From positions 1 to 13,846 of the forward strand of contig SLMC01000150.1 in NCBI GenBank assembly GCA_007133745.1: a stretch of 13,846 nt of DNA, in the 5' to 3' direction. This document shows, piece after piece, positions 1-6,762 of this stretch. The translations under genes and the position numbers were made by a program. Under the pieces are notes generated by a model. That model worked only from the letters and a program-made list of their open reading frames with translations, was not told where the DNA came from and ran no database searches. The DNA is from Kiritimatiellia bacterium. GTDB taxonomy: Bacteria; Verrucomicrobiota; Kiritimatiellia; UBA8416; SLMC01. Every line of letters begins with the position of its first letter. Within the stretch, counting starts at the first letter, position 1.

Positions 1-224
1 GACCGTATCAATATTAACATTGGGTAACGGACGGCCAGGTGAAGACTGAATCGGCCAACAAGCCCGTGCAGATCACGAAATGATGCGATAATCCCCTTCA
101 AGAATGCCAGACGTTTTCGGCGCATCATTCCGAAGCTGAACTCTACGTTGGCAGCAAAAAACAACGCTCAATACAAACCATGGGGTGACAAAGCAATCAA
201 ACAATGGCAACTTTAGATCATGAC
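1..224. other. Left flank without a confident gene
   Basis: This stretch looks AT-richer than the ribosomal genes. No tRNA, rRNA or recognisable protein is seen. On the minus strand a frame beginning ATG ATG (start at 128) stays open to the left edge for 42 codons, opening MMRRKRLAFLKGIIASFRDL; it could be the start of a divergently transcribed gene, but it has no clear ribosome binding site. On the plus strand a frame open from the left edge ends at a TGA at 46-48 and could equally be the tail of a gene. An imperfect inverted repeat (76-87 and 121-132) lies here. None of these is firm. Confidence 0.3.
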
Positions 225-261
225 AACATCTCGTCGTCTGCGAGGACGCAGACGACATGTT
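225..261. repeat. Strong interrupted palindrome upstream of the small gene
   Basis: GTCGTCTGCG (233-242) and CGCAGACGAC (247-256) are perfect inverted copies around the 4-base loop AGGA. The outer arms AACAT (225-229) and ATGTT (257-261) also pair, after a 3-base bulge on one side. Neither strand has a T run next to it, so it is a poor intrinsic terminator. It could be an operator for a dimeric regulator or an RNA structure; the sequence alone cannot decide. Confidence 0.75.
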
Positions 262-281
262 TCGGAAGCTCGAGTTATGAT
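252..281 (+). promoter_or_regulatory. Sigma70-like promoter candidate for the small plus-strand gene
   Basis: TATGAT at 276-281 matches the -10 consensus at five of six positions. ACGACA at 252-257 matches the -35 consensus at four of six, with an 18-base spacer. Transcription would begin near 288, leaving a leader of about 40 bases before the ATG at 328. The -35 lies in the right arm of a palindrome (225-261), so a bound protein or the folded DNA could affect its use. Confidence 0.4.
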
Positions 282-327
282 ATACAGCCCCGTCTACACG
301 AATCAGTTTCAAAAGGACACTGAAAGA

Positions 328-549
328 ATGTACGATCCAAGAGACATACTTGAACCCACGCTGCGCGAAGCCAAGCGCGTGCTTGTCGAAATGAAGAAGA
401 CAAAGGATCTCGCGCAACGCAAAGACCAGAGCGAGATTCTTCGCAATCTCTGCCAAGCGGCAGGAGTGTTCTTTGATTTCATGACAGGCGCAATGACGAG
501 TGGAATACCCGACATGGATGAAGCCAGCCTTTTTGAAGAGGATGAATGA
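328..549 (+). CDS. Small protein of unknown function (73 aa)
   Basis: I do not recognise this protein. It opens MYDPRDILEPTLREAKRVLVEMKK, is mostly charged and helical in look, with a heptad-like middle (LREAKRVLVEMKKTKDLAQRKD is amphipathic), then a hydrophobic GVFFDFMTG stretch and a strongly acidic end (EEDE). No signal peptide, membrane segment or cysteine cluster is seen; it has one cysteine. The start at 328 has AAAGGA 10 bases upstream and lies about 40 bases after a promoter-like element. The frame is open upstream to 220, but an ATG at 277 falls inside the likely -10 box. The gene faces rplQ tail to tail. Its reality rests on the binding site, the promoter and protein-like composition, not on homology. 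Confidence 0.55.
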   Translation: MYDPRDILEPTLREAKRVLVEMKKTKDLAQRKDQSEILRNLCQAAGVFFDFMTGAMTSGIPDMDEASLFEEDE

Positions 550-571
550 GGCGAAACGATTGTTGAATTGT

Positions 572-608
572 CGGGAAAACCCGGAAGGACCAACGGGGAT
601 TCCTTCCG
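572..608 (-). terminator. Hairpin between convergent genes, possible terminator of the ribosomal array
   Basis: Between the rplQ stop and the end of the small plus-strand gene, bases 582-589 (CGGAAGGA) pair perfectly with 601-608 (TCCTTCCG), with two further C-G pairs possible in the loop. A second small stem, CGGG-AAAA-CCCG (572-583), overlaps its edge. On the minus strand the main stem is followed by GG then TTTT, a weak U tract, so intrinsic termination is only moderately supported. On the plus strand it is followed by A residues, which does not fit a terminator for the small gene. Position in a convergent gap is the main support. Confidence 0.45.
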
Positions 609-623
609 AAAAAGGTCGGCCGT

Positions 624-1046
624 TTAGGCGACTGACTTCGCCTCTTTCTTGTCCTTGCTTTCCTTTTTCTTCTTCCGCTTGTCCGGAATGTCGAGGGCGA
701 CCCATTCCAGAATGGCCATGTCGGCCCCGTCGCCTTGACGGGTTCCGAGCTTGACGATGCGCGTGTAGCCGCCGGGCCGGCCTTCGAAAGCCGGAACCAT
801 GGTCTCGAACAGCGTCTTGACACAGTCCCGGCATGCGAGCCGGGCAAAGACCAGACGACGCGCGGCGACCGTATCCTTCCGCGCCAGCGTCACCATTTTT
901 TCGGCGGCGCTCCGAACGATTTTCGCCTTGACCAAGGTCGTTCGTATCCGTCGTTCCTTGATCAAAGCTCTCACGAGCGAGGCCACAAGCGCCTTTCGAT
1001 GCGAGCCGCTTCTACCCAGTTTCTTGTCCAAACATCTATGCCGCAT
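624..1046 (-). CDS. rplQ: Ribosomal protein L17 (bL17)
   Basis: A 140-residue large-subunit protein near the tunnel exit. It begins MRHRCLDKKLGRSGSHRKALVASLVRALIKERRI, the typical start (MRH...LGR...HR.ALL..L). The C-terminal part RPGGYTRIVKLGTRQGDGADMAILEWV at about 90-116 is the second family signature. The last 20 residues form a lysine-rich tail (DKRKKKKESKDKKEAK) beyond the usual core. GGGGA stands 7 bases upstream of the ATG. It is the last gene of the array: its TAA stop is followed by a hairpin, then a gene on the opposite strand. Confidence 0.97.
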   Translation of the reverse strand: MRHRCLDKKLGRSGSHRKALVASLVRALIKERRIRTTLVKAKIVRSAAEKMVTLARKDTVAARRLVFARLACRDCVKTLFETMVPAFEGRPGGYTRIVKLGTRQGDGADMAILEWVALDIPDKRKKKKESKDKKEAKSVA

Positions 1047-1061
1047 GACACGTTCCCCGCT

Positions 1062-2072
1062 CTACTCGTCCTTGGTTTCTTCAATCAAATCCGTATCGAC
1101 CACCACGCCCAGCCCCAAACCGAGGGACACAAGCTTCTGCTTGATTTCGTTCAGGGACTTCTTCCCGAAATTCCGGTATTTGAGCATGTCGGCCTCGGTC
1201 TTCTGCGCCAACTGTCCCACCGTCGTGATATTGGCGTTATTCAGACAGTTGGCGGCGCGAACACTCAGCTCGATCTCGTTGACGCTCATGTTCAGCTTTT
1301 TGCGCAAGCTTTCCTTTTCGGCATCCACCTTCTTCTCGGTTTCCTCGAATTCCACGATGTTCTCGTCGTAATTGACGAAAACATCCATGTGGCGCCTGAA
1401 TATGGCGGCCGACATGGTCAGAGCCTCGTCCGGCGAAACCCGGCCATCGGTCCAGATTTCCAGAATAAGCTTGTCGTAATCGACCCGCTGTCCCACGCGC
1501 GTGTTTTCCGTCGAAAAATTCACGCGGTTGACTGGTGAAAACTTGGCGTCGACGGGAATCCGCCCGATTTCCTCGGCTTCGGCGGACGACTCCGTTTCAC
1601 GGTCGGCCAGCAGGAAACCGCGTCCGATGCAAAGTTCCAGCTTGATTTCCAATTTTCCATCGGCGGCAAGGGTGGCCAAATGCAAATCCGGATTGATCAC
1701 ATCGACTAAGCCGCCCGTTTCAATGTCGCCGGCCTTGACATCGCCAGGACCCTTGGCGTTCAGCCATAGTTCGCAGGTTTCCCTGACATAATTGCGGAAA
1801 AGCACTTTCTTCAGGTTCAGCACGATATCGGTAACATCCTCCACCACGCCCGGCATGCTGCAAAACTCGTGTTCGGCGCCGACGATGCGCACGGCGGTAA
1901 TCGCCACGCCCTCGATCGAGGAGAGCAAAACGCGCCTTAAGGAGTTGCCGATAGTCCGTCCGTAACCCACCTCGAGAGGTTCCACGCTGTACCGACAGTA
2001 CGTTTCCGTGGCCGTCGATTCGTCCTTGACAACGCACTTGGGCATTTCAAACCTGTTGATCCTGATTGCCAT
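1062..2072 (-). CDS. rpoA: DNA-directed RNA polymerase subunit alpha
   Basis: A 336-residue subunit that dimerises to scaffold RNA polymerase and contacts promoter UP elements and activators. The N-terminal domain shows VGYGRTIGNSLRRVLLSSIEG at about 35-55, the dimer and assembly signature. A linker rich in Glu and Lys (about 240-260) precedes the C-terminal domain. That domain has the two helix-hairpin-helix segments: LSVRAANCLNNANITTVGQL, with R272 equivalent to the DNA-contacting R265 of E. coli, and YRNFGKKSLNEIKQKL. AAAGGA lies 9 bases before the ATG. The 44-base gap after rpsD and the position before rplQ are standard. Confidence 0.98.
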   Translation of the reverse strand: MAIRINRFEMPKCVVKDESTATETYCRYSVEPLEVGYGRTIGNSLRRVLLSSIEGVAITAVRIVGAEHEFCSMPGVVEDVTDIVLNLKKVLFRNYVRETCELWLNAKGPGDVKAGDIETGGLVDVINPDLHLATLAADGKLEIKLELCIGRGFLLADRETESSAEAEEIGRIPVDAKFSPVNRVNFSTENTRVGQRVDYDKLILEIWTDGRVSPDEALTMSAAIFRRHMDVFVNYDENIVEFEETEKKVDAEKESLRKKLNMSVNEIELSVRAANCLNNANITTVGQLAQKTEADMLKYRNFGKKSLNEIKQKLVSLGLGLGVVVDTDLIEETKDE

Positions 2073-2116
2073 ATGTTAAAATCCTTTCCGGAATCCTGCG
2101 GCTCGCGTCTTCGGAA

Positions 2117-2749
2117 CTACTTGGAATACAGTTCGACAATAAGCTGTTCATCGACCATCGGCGCTATCTCCTCCTTTGTCGGGATACGCTCCACCCGGCC
2201 TTCCATCTTGTCCTTGTCTCGAGAAAGCCACGAGGGCACCGTAACGACGCCTTCCGTGCTCTCGAACGAACGGGTAACGAACGCCTGGCTTTTGGCGTTG
2301 TTCCTGATAGAAACAACCGCGCCCTCCGACACGTTCATGGAAGGGATCGTCGCCTTGCGCCCGTTAACCACGATATGCTCGTGCGTGACAAACAGACGGG
2401 CCGCTCGGCGGGACGGGGCGAACCCGAGCCGATAAACCACGTTGTCCAGCCGCGTTTCGAGAATCTGCAGGAGCCGTTCGCCGGTCACGCCCTTGGAGCG
2501 CATGGCTCGCTCGAAGGACAATCGAAACTGTCCTTCCTGCAACCCGTACTGACGGCGCAGCTTCTGCTTCTCCCGCAACTGGGTTCCGTAATCGGACATT
2601 TTTCTCTGACGCCGACTGCCGTGAACGCCCGGAGCCGGTCGTCCACGCTCGATCGCGCACTTGGCCATGGCGCAACGCGCCCCTTTCAGGAAGAGTTTCA
2701 TGCCTTCCCGCCGACACAATTTGCATGCTGGTCCAGTATGCCTGCCCAT
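2117..2749 (-). CDS. rpsD: Ribosomal protein S4 (uS4), zinc-binding type
   Basis: A 210-residue primary 16S rRNA-binding protein that starts 30S assembly; in E. coli it also represses the alpha operon. C9, C12, C26 and C31 form the N-terminal zinc site seen in Thermus-type S4. Next come GVHGSRRQRKMSDYGTQLREKQKLRRQYGL, typical of the family, and the S4 RNA-binding domain with RLDNVVYRLGFAPSRRAARLFVTHEHIVVNGRKATIPS at about 98-136. The C-terminus ends VELYSK. The ATG directly follows the rpsK stop (TAGATG), with AGGAG 10 bases upstream inside rpsK. Confidence 0.98.
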   Translation of the reverse strand: MGRHTGPACKLCRREGMKLFLKGARCAMAKCAIERGRPAPGVHGSRRQRKMSDYGTQLREKQKLRRQYGLQEGQFRLSFERAMRSKGVTGERLLQILETRLDNVVYRLGFAPSRRAARLFVTHEHIVVNGRKATIPSMNVSEGAVVSIRNNAKSQAFVTRSFESTEGVVTVPSWLSRDKDKMEGRVERIPTKEEIAPMVDEQLIVELYSK

Positions 2750-3295
2750 CTACACTCGTCTCCTCTTTCTCGACCGACATCCATTGTGAGGCATGGGGGT
2801 CACATCCTTTATCACCGAAACGTTCAGGCCCGAAGACTGCAAGGCGCGAATAGCCGATTCCCGCCCCGCGCCCGCGCCGCACACGCGAACCTCGACCTCA
2901 TGCATGCCCTTGGCCACCGCCTGCCGGGCCGCGTCCTGTCCGACGGTCGTTGCCGCGAACGCCGTACTTTTCCGGGACCCCTTGAATCCGGCTCTACCGG
3001 CCGTGCTCCAGGCGACAACGCCGCCCTGCATATCCGAGATGGACACAACCGTATTGTTGAACGTCGCCCGGATATGGGCGATTCCCGCCGGCACTGTTCT
3101 CGCGCCACGCTTGATACGCGGCCCCTTGGCCGCAGCAGACGCTTCTGCTCCAGCCTCGTCCTTGTCTCCGATCGGCAACTCGGCCGATACCGGATCCGGC
3201 TTCACTTCCGTCGCCACGCCCGATTTGCTCTCCGCCGGGCCAGGCACCTTCGTGTCTTCAGCATCGCGGACATCTTTCTTCTCGGATTCTGCCAT
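2750..3295 (-). CDS. rpsK: Ribosomal protein S11 (uS11) with a long N-terminal extension
   Basis: A 181-residue protein against the usual 125-130. S11 sits on the 30S platform near the mRNA exit, where the Shine-Dalgarno helix forms. The family core runs from about residue 58 to the end: VPAGIAHIRATFNNTVVSISD at about 68-88, AWSTAGRAGFKGSRKSTAFAA, the DAARQAVAKGM region, and the C-terminal DVTPMPHNGCRSRKRRRV. Residues 1 to about 57 are an added low-complexity segment rich in Ala, Glu, Asp, Lys and Pro. The ATG (MAESEKKD) is chosen over a TTG four codons earlier because GGGAGG lies just upstream of it. Codons continue in frame with no break. The TAG stop abuts the rpsD ATG. Confidence 0.96.
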   Translation of the reverse strand: MAESEKKDVRDAEDTKVPGPAESKSGVATEVKPDPVSAELPIGDKDEAGAEASAAAKGPRIKRGARTVPAGIAHIRATFNNTVVSISDMQGGVVAWSTAGRAGFKGSRKSTAFAATTVGQDAARQAVAKGMHEVEVRVCGAGAGRESAIRALQSSGLNVSVIKDVTPMPHNGCRSRKRRRV

Positions 3296-3299
3296 GATC

Positions 3300-3304
3300 C
3301 CTCC
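3300..3304 (-). promoter_or_regulatory. Ribosome binding site supporting the extended S11 start
   Basis: GGAGG, within GGGAGGG, lies 4 bases before the ATG of the extended rpsK reading frame. No comparable motif is needed elsewhere in this 30-base gap. Its presence argues that the long S11 N-terminus is translated rather than an annotation artefact. Confidence 0.7.
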
Positions 3305-3325
3305 CAAAACAAAAATCAGCGTTCT

Positions 3326-3730
3326 CTACTTGCCGCCACCCTTTTTCACGGCCTGACGCGCCGCCTTGTCGCGCACAGCGCCCACCGTTCGGCGCGGCCC
3401 CTTGCGGGTTCGCGCATTGGTGCTCGTACGCTGCCCTCTCACCGGCAAACCGCGCCGATGCCTCAAGCCGCGATAGCTTCCGATGCTGACCAGACGCCGA
3501 ATGTTCTGAGACACCTCGCGGCGCAGATCGCCTTCAACCCGGAGCCCCTGAATCACGCCCAGAAGCACGCGCAATTCGTCCGGGCTCAAATCGTCGGCCT
3601 TTTTGGCCACATCGATTTTCGACTCGGCCACGATCGCCCTGGCCCGCGTCAATCCAATGCCGTGAATATAGCAAAGCGCGTACTCGATACGCTTTCTACC
3701 TGGAATGTCAACACCTAGCAGTCTGGGCAT
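3326..3730 (-). CDS. rpsM: Ribosomal protein S13 (uS13)
   Basis: A 134-residue 30S head protein that contacts L5 and P-site tRNA across the subunit interface. The N-terminus MPRLLGVDIPGRKRIEYALCYIHGIG is typical, with the helix-two-turn-helix region after it. The C-terminal signature is RGLRHRRGLPVRGQRTSTNARTRKGPRRT at about 87-115. About 19 residues follow, ending KKGGGK, giving a basic tail slightly longer than in many S13 proteins (118-126 residues in total). GGAG lies 7 bases upstream of the ATG. Confidence 0.97.
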   Translation of the reverse strand: MPRLLGVDIPGRKRIEYALCYIHGIGLTRARAIVAESKIDVAKKADDLSPDELRVLLGVIQGLRVEGDLRREVSQNIRRLVSIGSYRGLRHRRGLPVRGQRTSTNARTRKGPRRTVGAVRDKAARQAVKKGGGK

Positions 3731-3742
3731 ATGCCTTCTCCA

Positions 3743-3856
3743 TTATCCTTGCTTCTGCTTATGACGCAAGTTGGAACAGATGACTCGCACCACCCCTTTC
3801 CGCCTCACAACCTTGCATCGCTCGCACATTCTTTTGACCGAAGCTCTCACCTTCAT
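3743..3856 (-). CDS. rpmJ: Ribosomal protein L36 (bL36), zinc-binding type
   Basis: A 37-residue protein, the smallest of the large subunit, found by translating the gap between map and rpsM. It begins MKVRASVKRMCERCKVVRR and ends CSNLRHKQKQG. C11, C14, C27 and H32 give the CxxC-x12-C-x4-H zinc site of standard L36. AAGGA is placed 8 bases before the ATG. The TAA stop is 12 bases before rpsM. This map or infA - rpmJ - rpsM order marks the junction of the spc and alpha sections. Confidence 0.97.
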   Translation of the reverse strand: MKVRASVKRMCERCKVVRRKGVVRVICSNLRHKQKQG

Positions 3857-3940
3857 GGCTTGCGTCCTTTTCACTCTACAGTCATTGAAAAACGGGATAC
3901 GGTAGCGACTTCACCGGAAGAAGTCCACAAAAAATTCAAT

Positions 3941-4705
3941 TTAATTGCCCGCCCCCGTTTTGTCCAGACTTAAAATTTCAGCATCCCCGTTTCGAATAGC
4001 CACCATATGCTCGAAATGGGCCGAAAACGTTCTGTCTTTCGTCACCACGGTCCATCCGTCGGCGAGCACTTCGACATCATGCCCGCCCATATTCAGCATC
4101 GGCTCCAGACAAAGAACCATGCCCGTCCTGAGTTTCGAGCTGCGTCCCTTCTGCCTGAAATTCGGCACTTGCGGCTCCTCGTGCATTTCGCGCCCGATCC
4201 CGTGCCCGACAAACTTTCGGACCACCGAACAGCCCCGGTCAAGGGCCGTCCGCTCGATGGCGCCCGAAATGTCGGACACGCGTTTGCTCGCGCACGCCTG
4301 TCGCACCGCTTCCCGCAAGGCCGTTTCCGCCGTCTGAACCAAACGAATCACGTCCTGATCCGTCACTCCAACCATCACGGTCGTGGCCGTGTCGCCCACG
4401 TAACCCTGATGCCGTACGCCCACATCGATGCTCACAATGTCTCCAAGCCGAATCCGACGCCGGCCCGGAATGCCATGAACCACTTCTTCGTTGACCGACA
4501 CGCAGATCATGCCGGGATATCCGCGATACCCCAAAAACGCGCTCTTGGCGCCGTTGGCCGTCATCAATTCGGCGGCATAATCGCCCAATTCGCCCGTTGT
4601 CACGCCGGGCGCAACGGAGGCGGCCAGCCTGTCCCGAATCATGGCGGCTATGCTGCCGCTAACGCGAAGCCCTTCCAATTCCGATTCGCTTTTAACCAGA
4701 GCCAT
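3941..4705 (-). CDS. map: Methionine aminopeptidase, type I
   Basis: A 254-residue metalloenzyme that removes N-terminal methionine from nascent proteins. All expected active-site residues are readable: substrate-side H77 in VVHGIP, metal ligands D94 (SIDVG), D105 (GDTA), H168 (GHGIG), E201 (EPM) and E232 (FEHMV), and H175 in GREMHEEP. The spacing agrees with the E. coli enzyme shifted by about three residues. There is no N-terminal zinc-finger extension, so this is the short type Ia form. The ATG has only a weak GGGG-type binding site. Its TAA stop is followed by an 84-base spacer before rpmJ, the widest gap in the array. Confidence 0.98.
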   Translation of the reverse strand: MALVKSESELEGLRVSGSIAAMIRDRLAASVAPGVTTGELGDYAAELMTANGAKSAFLGYRGYPGMICVSVNEEVVHGIPGRRRIRLGDIVSIDVGVRHQGYVGDTATTVMVGVTDQDVIRLVQTAETALREAVRQACASKRVSDISGAIERTALDRGCSVVRKFVGHGIGREMHEEPQVPNFRQKGRSSKLRTGMVLCLEPMLNMGGHDVEVLADGWTVVTKDRTFSAHFEHMVAIRNGDAEILSLDKTGAGN

Positions 4706-4725
4706 AGTCCCCGTTCTTTTCGGTT

Positions 4726-5376
4726 CTAGCCCTGCCCGACAATGTTCGCCACTTGTTCCGCCAAAGCTTCGGCGCCTTGCGCCGAGTCCACCCGGGTCAG
4801 CAGCCCGAGATCCGTATAGCGGGCAATCAGATCGCTCGTTTGTCTTTCGTAAACATCCAACCGGTTCTCAATGGTTTCCCGATTGTCGTCGGGGCGCTGA
4901 TACAGTTCGCCCCCGCACGCGTCGCATACGCCTTCACGCTTGGGCGGAATGTTTCGGACATGAAAATTCATGCCGCAGCTTCGGCAAATTCTGCGTCCCG
5001 TCAGGCGGTCTATCAAAACGTCGCGGGGCGCGTCGAGAAAAACGACGCGCGCAATGCGTCCGTTTCGCGCAACCAGGCTTTGCTCCAGAAGCTCGGCCTG
5101 CGCGATCGTCCGGGGAAATCCGTCCAGAAGATACAGCGCGTTGGCGTCCCCTTGTTCCATGCGGTCTTCCATCAGGCGAACCATCACGTCGTCGGGAACC
5201 AGCTCGCCCTTTTTCATGTAGCCGTCCGCCGTCTTGCCGGTCGGCGTTCCCGCCTTGACCGCCGCGCGAAGCATATCGCCTGTCGAAAGATGAACGGCGT
5301 TCAGACGGTCGCGTATTTTTTCCGCCGTCGTTCCCTTGCCCGATCCCGGGGCGCCGAGCAACACAATAATTTTCAT
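4726..5376 (-). CDS. adk: Adenylate kinase, long form with zinc LID
   Basis: A 216-residue cytosolic enzyme that interconverts ATP and AMP with two ADP. The P-loop GAPGSGKGT is at 8-16, the AMP-binding segment LSTGDMLRAAV at about 30-40, and the signature LLDGFPRT at 83-90. The LID domain has C131, C134, C151 and C154 in a CxxC-x16-CxxC arrangement, the form that binds structural zinc. It is followed by RPDDN at 161-165 and RL..Y..QT, which hold catalytic arginines. The start has a weak GGGA motif 8 bases upstream. It sits 30 bases after secY and 20 before map, as in Gram-positive bacteria and several other phyla. Confidence 0.98.
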   Translation of the reverse strand: MKIIVLLGAPGSGKGTTAEKIRDRLNAVHLSTGDMLRAAVKAGTPTGKTADGYMKKGELVPDDVMVRLMEDRMEQGDANALYLLDGFPRTIAQAELLEQSLVARNGRIARVVFLDAPRDVLIDRLTGRRICRSCGMNFHVRNIPPKREGVCDACGGELYQRPDDNRETIENRLDVYERQTSDLIARYTDLGLLTRVDSAQGAEALAEQVANIVGQG

Positions 5377-5406
5377 AATCGTTTCCCGTCTCGTTTCAGG
5401 TCCATG

Positions 5407-6762
5407 CTAGCGCCGCGAGCGCAACTTGCCTTTTCTCAAAAATCCGTCGTAGTGCCGCATAAGCAGATGCGACTCCACCTGCCGCATGGTATCCAGCGCC
5501 ACGCCGACAATGATCAGAAGGCTGGTTCCGCCGAAAAAGGACGCCACCAGCCAGGGCACATCCAGTTGCTTGGCCATGACCGAAGGAATAATCGCGATGA
5601 TGGTCAGAAACACGGCGCCGACCAGAGTAATGCGCGACATCGTCCGATCCAGATAGTCGGCGGTGGGGCGCCCCGGCCGTATGCCCGGCACATACCCGCC
5701 GTTGCGCTTCAAGTCGTCCGCGATCTGTATCGGATTGAACTGGGTCGCGACCCAAAAGTACGAAAAGAACAGGATCATCAATCCGTACACGGCCAGATAC
5801 AGCGGCTCGCCCATGTCCATGGCCCGCGCCAGCGCCGGGAAAAAACGTCCCCACGAATCCGGCGCCCTTTTCAGCAGCATAACGGGAAACATCAGCAGCG
5901 CCGAAGCGAAGATGATGGGCATCACGCCGGAATAATTCACGCGCAACGGCATATACGTGTTCTGCCCTCCGTACACTTTGCGGCCCACCACCCGCTTGGT
6001 CGTATGAATGGGCACGCGTCGCTGTCCCTGGGTCAAGGCCACGGTGCCGGCCGTCACCGCCAGAAACATCGCCGTCAAACCCGCCAGATGAAACACGTTG
6101 AAGTGCGAAATGCCGTCCACCTTCTGGAACATCCCGTACAACGCGAAAAGGGCTCCGGGCAGGCCGCTGATAATATTGACCGTAATAATGAGCGAAATGC
6201 CATTCCCGATGCCATACTCCGTTATCTGTTCGCCCAGCCACATGACCAGCATGGCGCCGGTCGTCATGGACAGAACCGTCATCAAGCGAAACCCCCATCC
6301 TTTCACCAGAACAATGTCGCGGGTGATCCCAAGCGCCCCCGGGTTTTCAAGGGTGATGGCCATGGTCATGCCTTGAACAATGCAAATGGCAATGGTCAGA
6401 TAGCGCGTGATCTGGGTCAGCTTCTGCCGCCCCGTGTCCCCCTCCCTCGCCAGGCGTTCGAGCGCCGGAATCACGGCCGTCATCAACTGCAAAATAATCG
6501 AAGCGCTGATGTACGGCATAATGCCCAGCGCCCCGACGGCCACATTCCTCAACGCCCCGCCGCTGAACAGATCCAGCAAGGGCAGAAACCCGCCGCCCAC
6601 CTGGCTCTCGATATCCTGAATGACCTCCTTAAGCGCCAGAGGGTCGACCCCCGGCGTCGGTACGCTGGCGACAATACGACAAATGAACACCAGGCCGAAC
6701 GCGAAAAGAATGCGCCGCCTGAGTTCGGGAATCTTGAAAGAATTGAAAAAAGCTGAAAACAT
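5407..6762 (-). CDS. secY: Protein translocase channel subunit SecY
   Basis: A 451-residue polytopic inner-membrane protein forming the Sec channel for secreted and membrane proteins. The sequence shows the usual ten hydrophobic segments. Conserved landmarks are RILFAFGLVFICRIVASVPTPGVD at about 17-40, FSGGALRNVAVGALGIMPYISASIILQL at about 66-93, GEQITEYGIGNGIS at about 177-190, and the cytosolic loop GIRPGRPTADYL at about 360-371. The C-terminus is basic (RHYDGFLRKGKLRSRR). The ATG overlapping the rplO stop is preferred; an in-frame GTG seven codons earlier lies inside rplO and has no better binding site. The spc-operon location between rplO and adk is classical. Confidence 0.98.
   Translation of the reverse strand: MFSAFFNSFKIPELRRRILFAFGLVFICRIVASVPTPGVDPLALKEVIQDIESQVGGGFLPLLDLFSGGALRNVAVGALGIMPYISASIILQLMTAVIPALERLAREGDTGRQKLTQITRYLTIAICIVQGMTMAITLENPGALGITRDIVLVKGWGFRLMTVLSMTTGAMLVMWLGEQITEYGIGNGISLIITVNIISGLPGALFALYGMFQKVDGISHFNVFHLAGLTAMFLAVTAGTVALTQGQRRVPIHTTKRVVGRKVYGGQNTYMPLRVNYSGVMPIIFASALLMFPVMLLKRAPDSWGRFFPALARAMDMGEPLYLAVYGLMILFFSYFWVATQFNPIQIADDLKRNGGYVPGIRPGRPTADYLDRTMSRITLVGAVFLTIIAIIPSVMAKQLDVPWLVASFFGGTSLLIIVGVALDTMRQVESHLLMRHYDGFLRKGKLRSRR

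Noticed and set aside
1..224. A tRNA or small RNA gene in the left flank
   Set aside because: No cloverleaf arms, no CCA end and no T-loop-like GTTCRA sequence are visible on either strand.
582..608. The hairpin as an intrinsic terminator for the small plus-strand gene
   Set aside because: On the plus strand the stem is followed by AAAAAGG, not a T run.
73..834. A 253-codon minus-strand open frame across the left flank and the rplQ end
   Set aside because: It overlaps rplQ in another frame, crosses the convergent hairpin and the small plus-strand gene, and shows no protein family.
735..1538. Plus-strand open frames antisense to rplQ and rpoA
   Set aside because: Both genes are certain on the minus strand. 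The antisense translations look like reversed coding sequence without domains.
2066..3718. A 550-codon plus-strand open frame antisense to rpsD, rpsK and rpsM
   Set aside because: It spans three sure ribosomal genes and their gaps, and its Arg/His-rich translation has no recognisable domain. It is a composition artefact.
4753..6756. A 667-codon plus-strand open frame antisense to adk and secY
   Set aside because: It lies opposite two unmistakable genes. Its translation is rich in His, Arg, Gln and Asn with no family look, as expected of an antisense shadow in GC-rich coding DNA.
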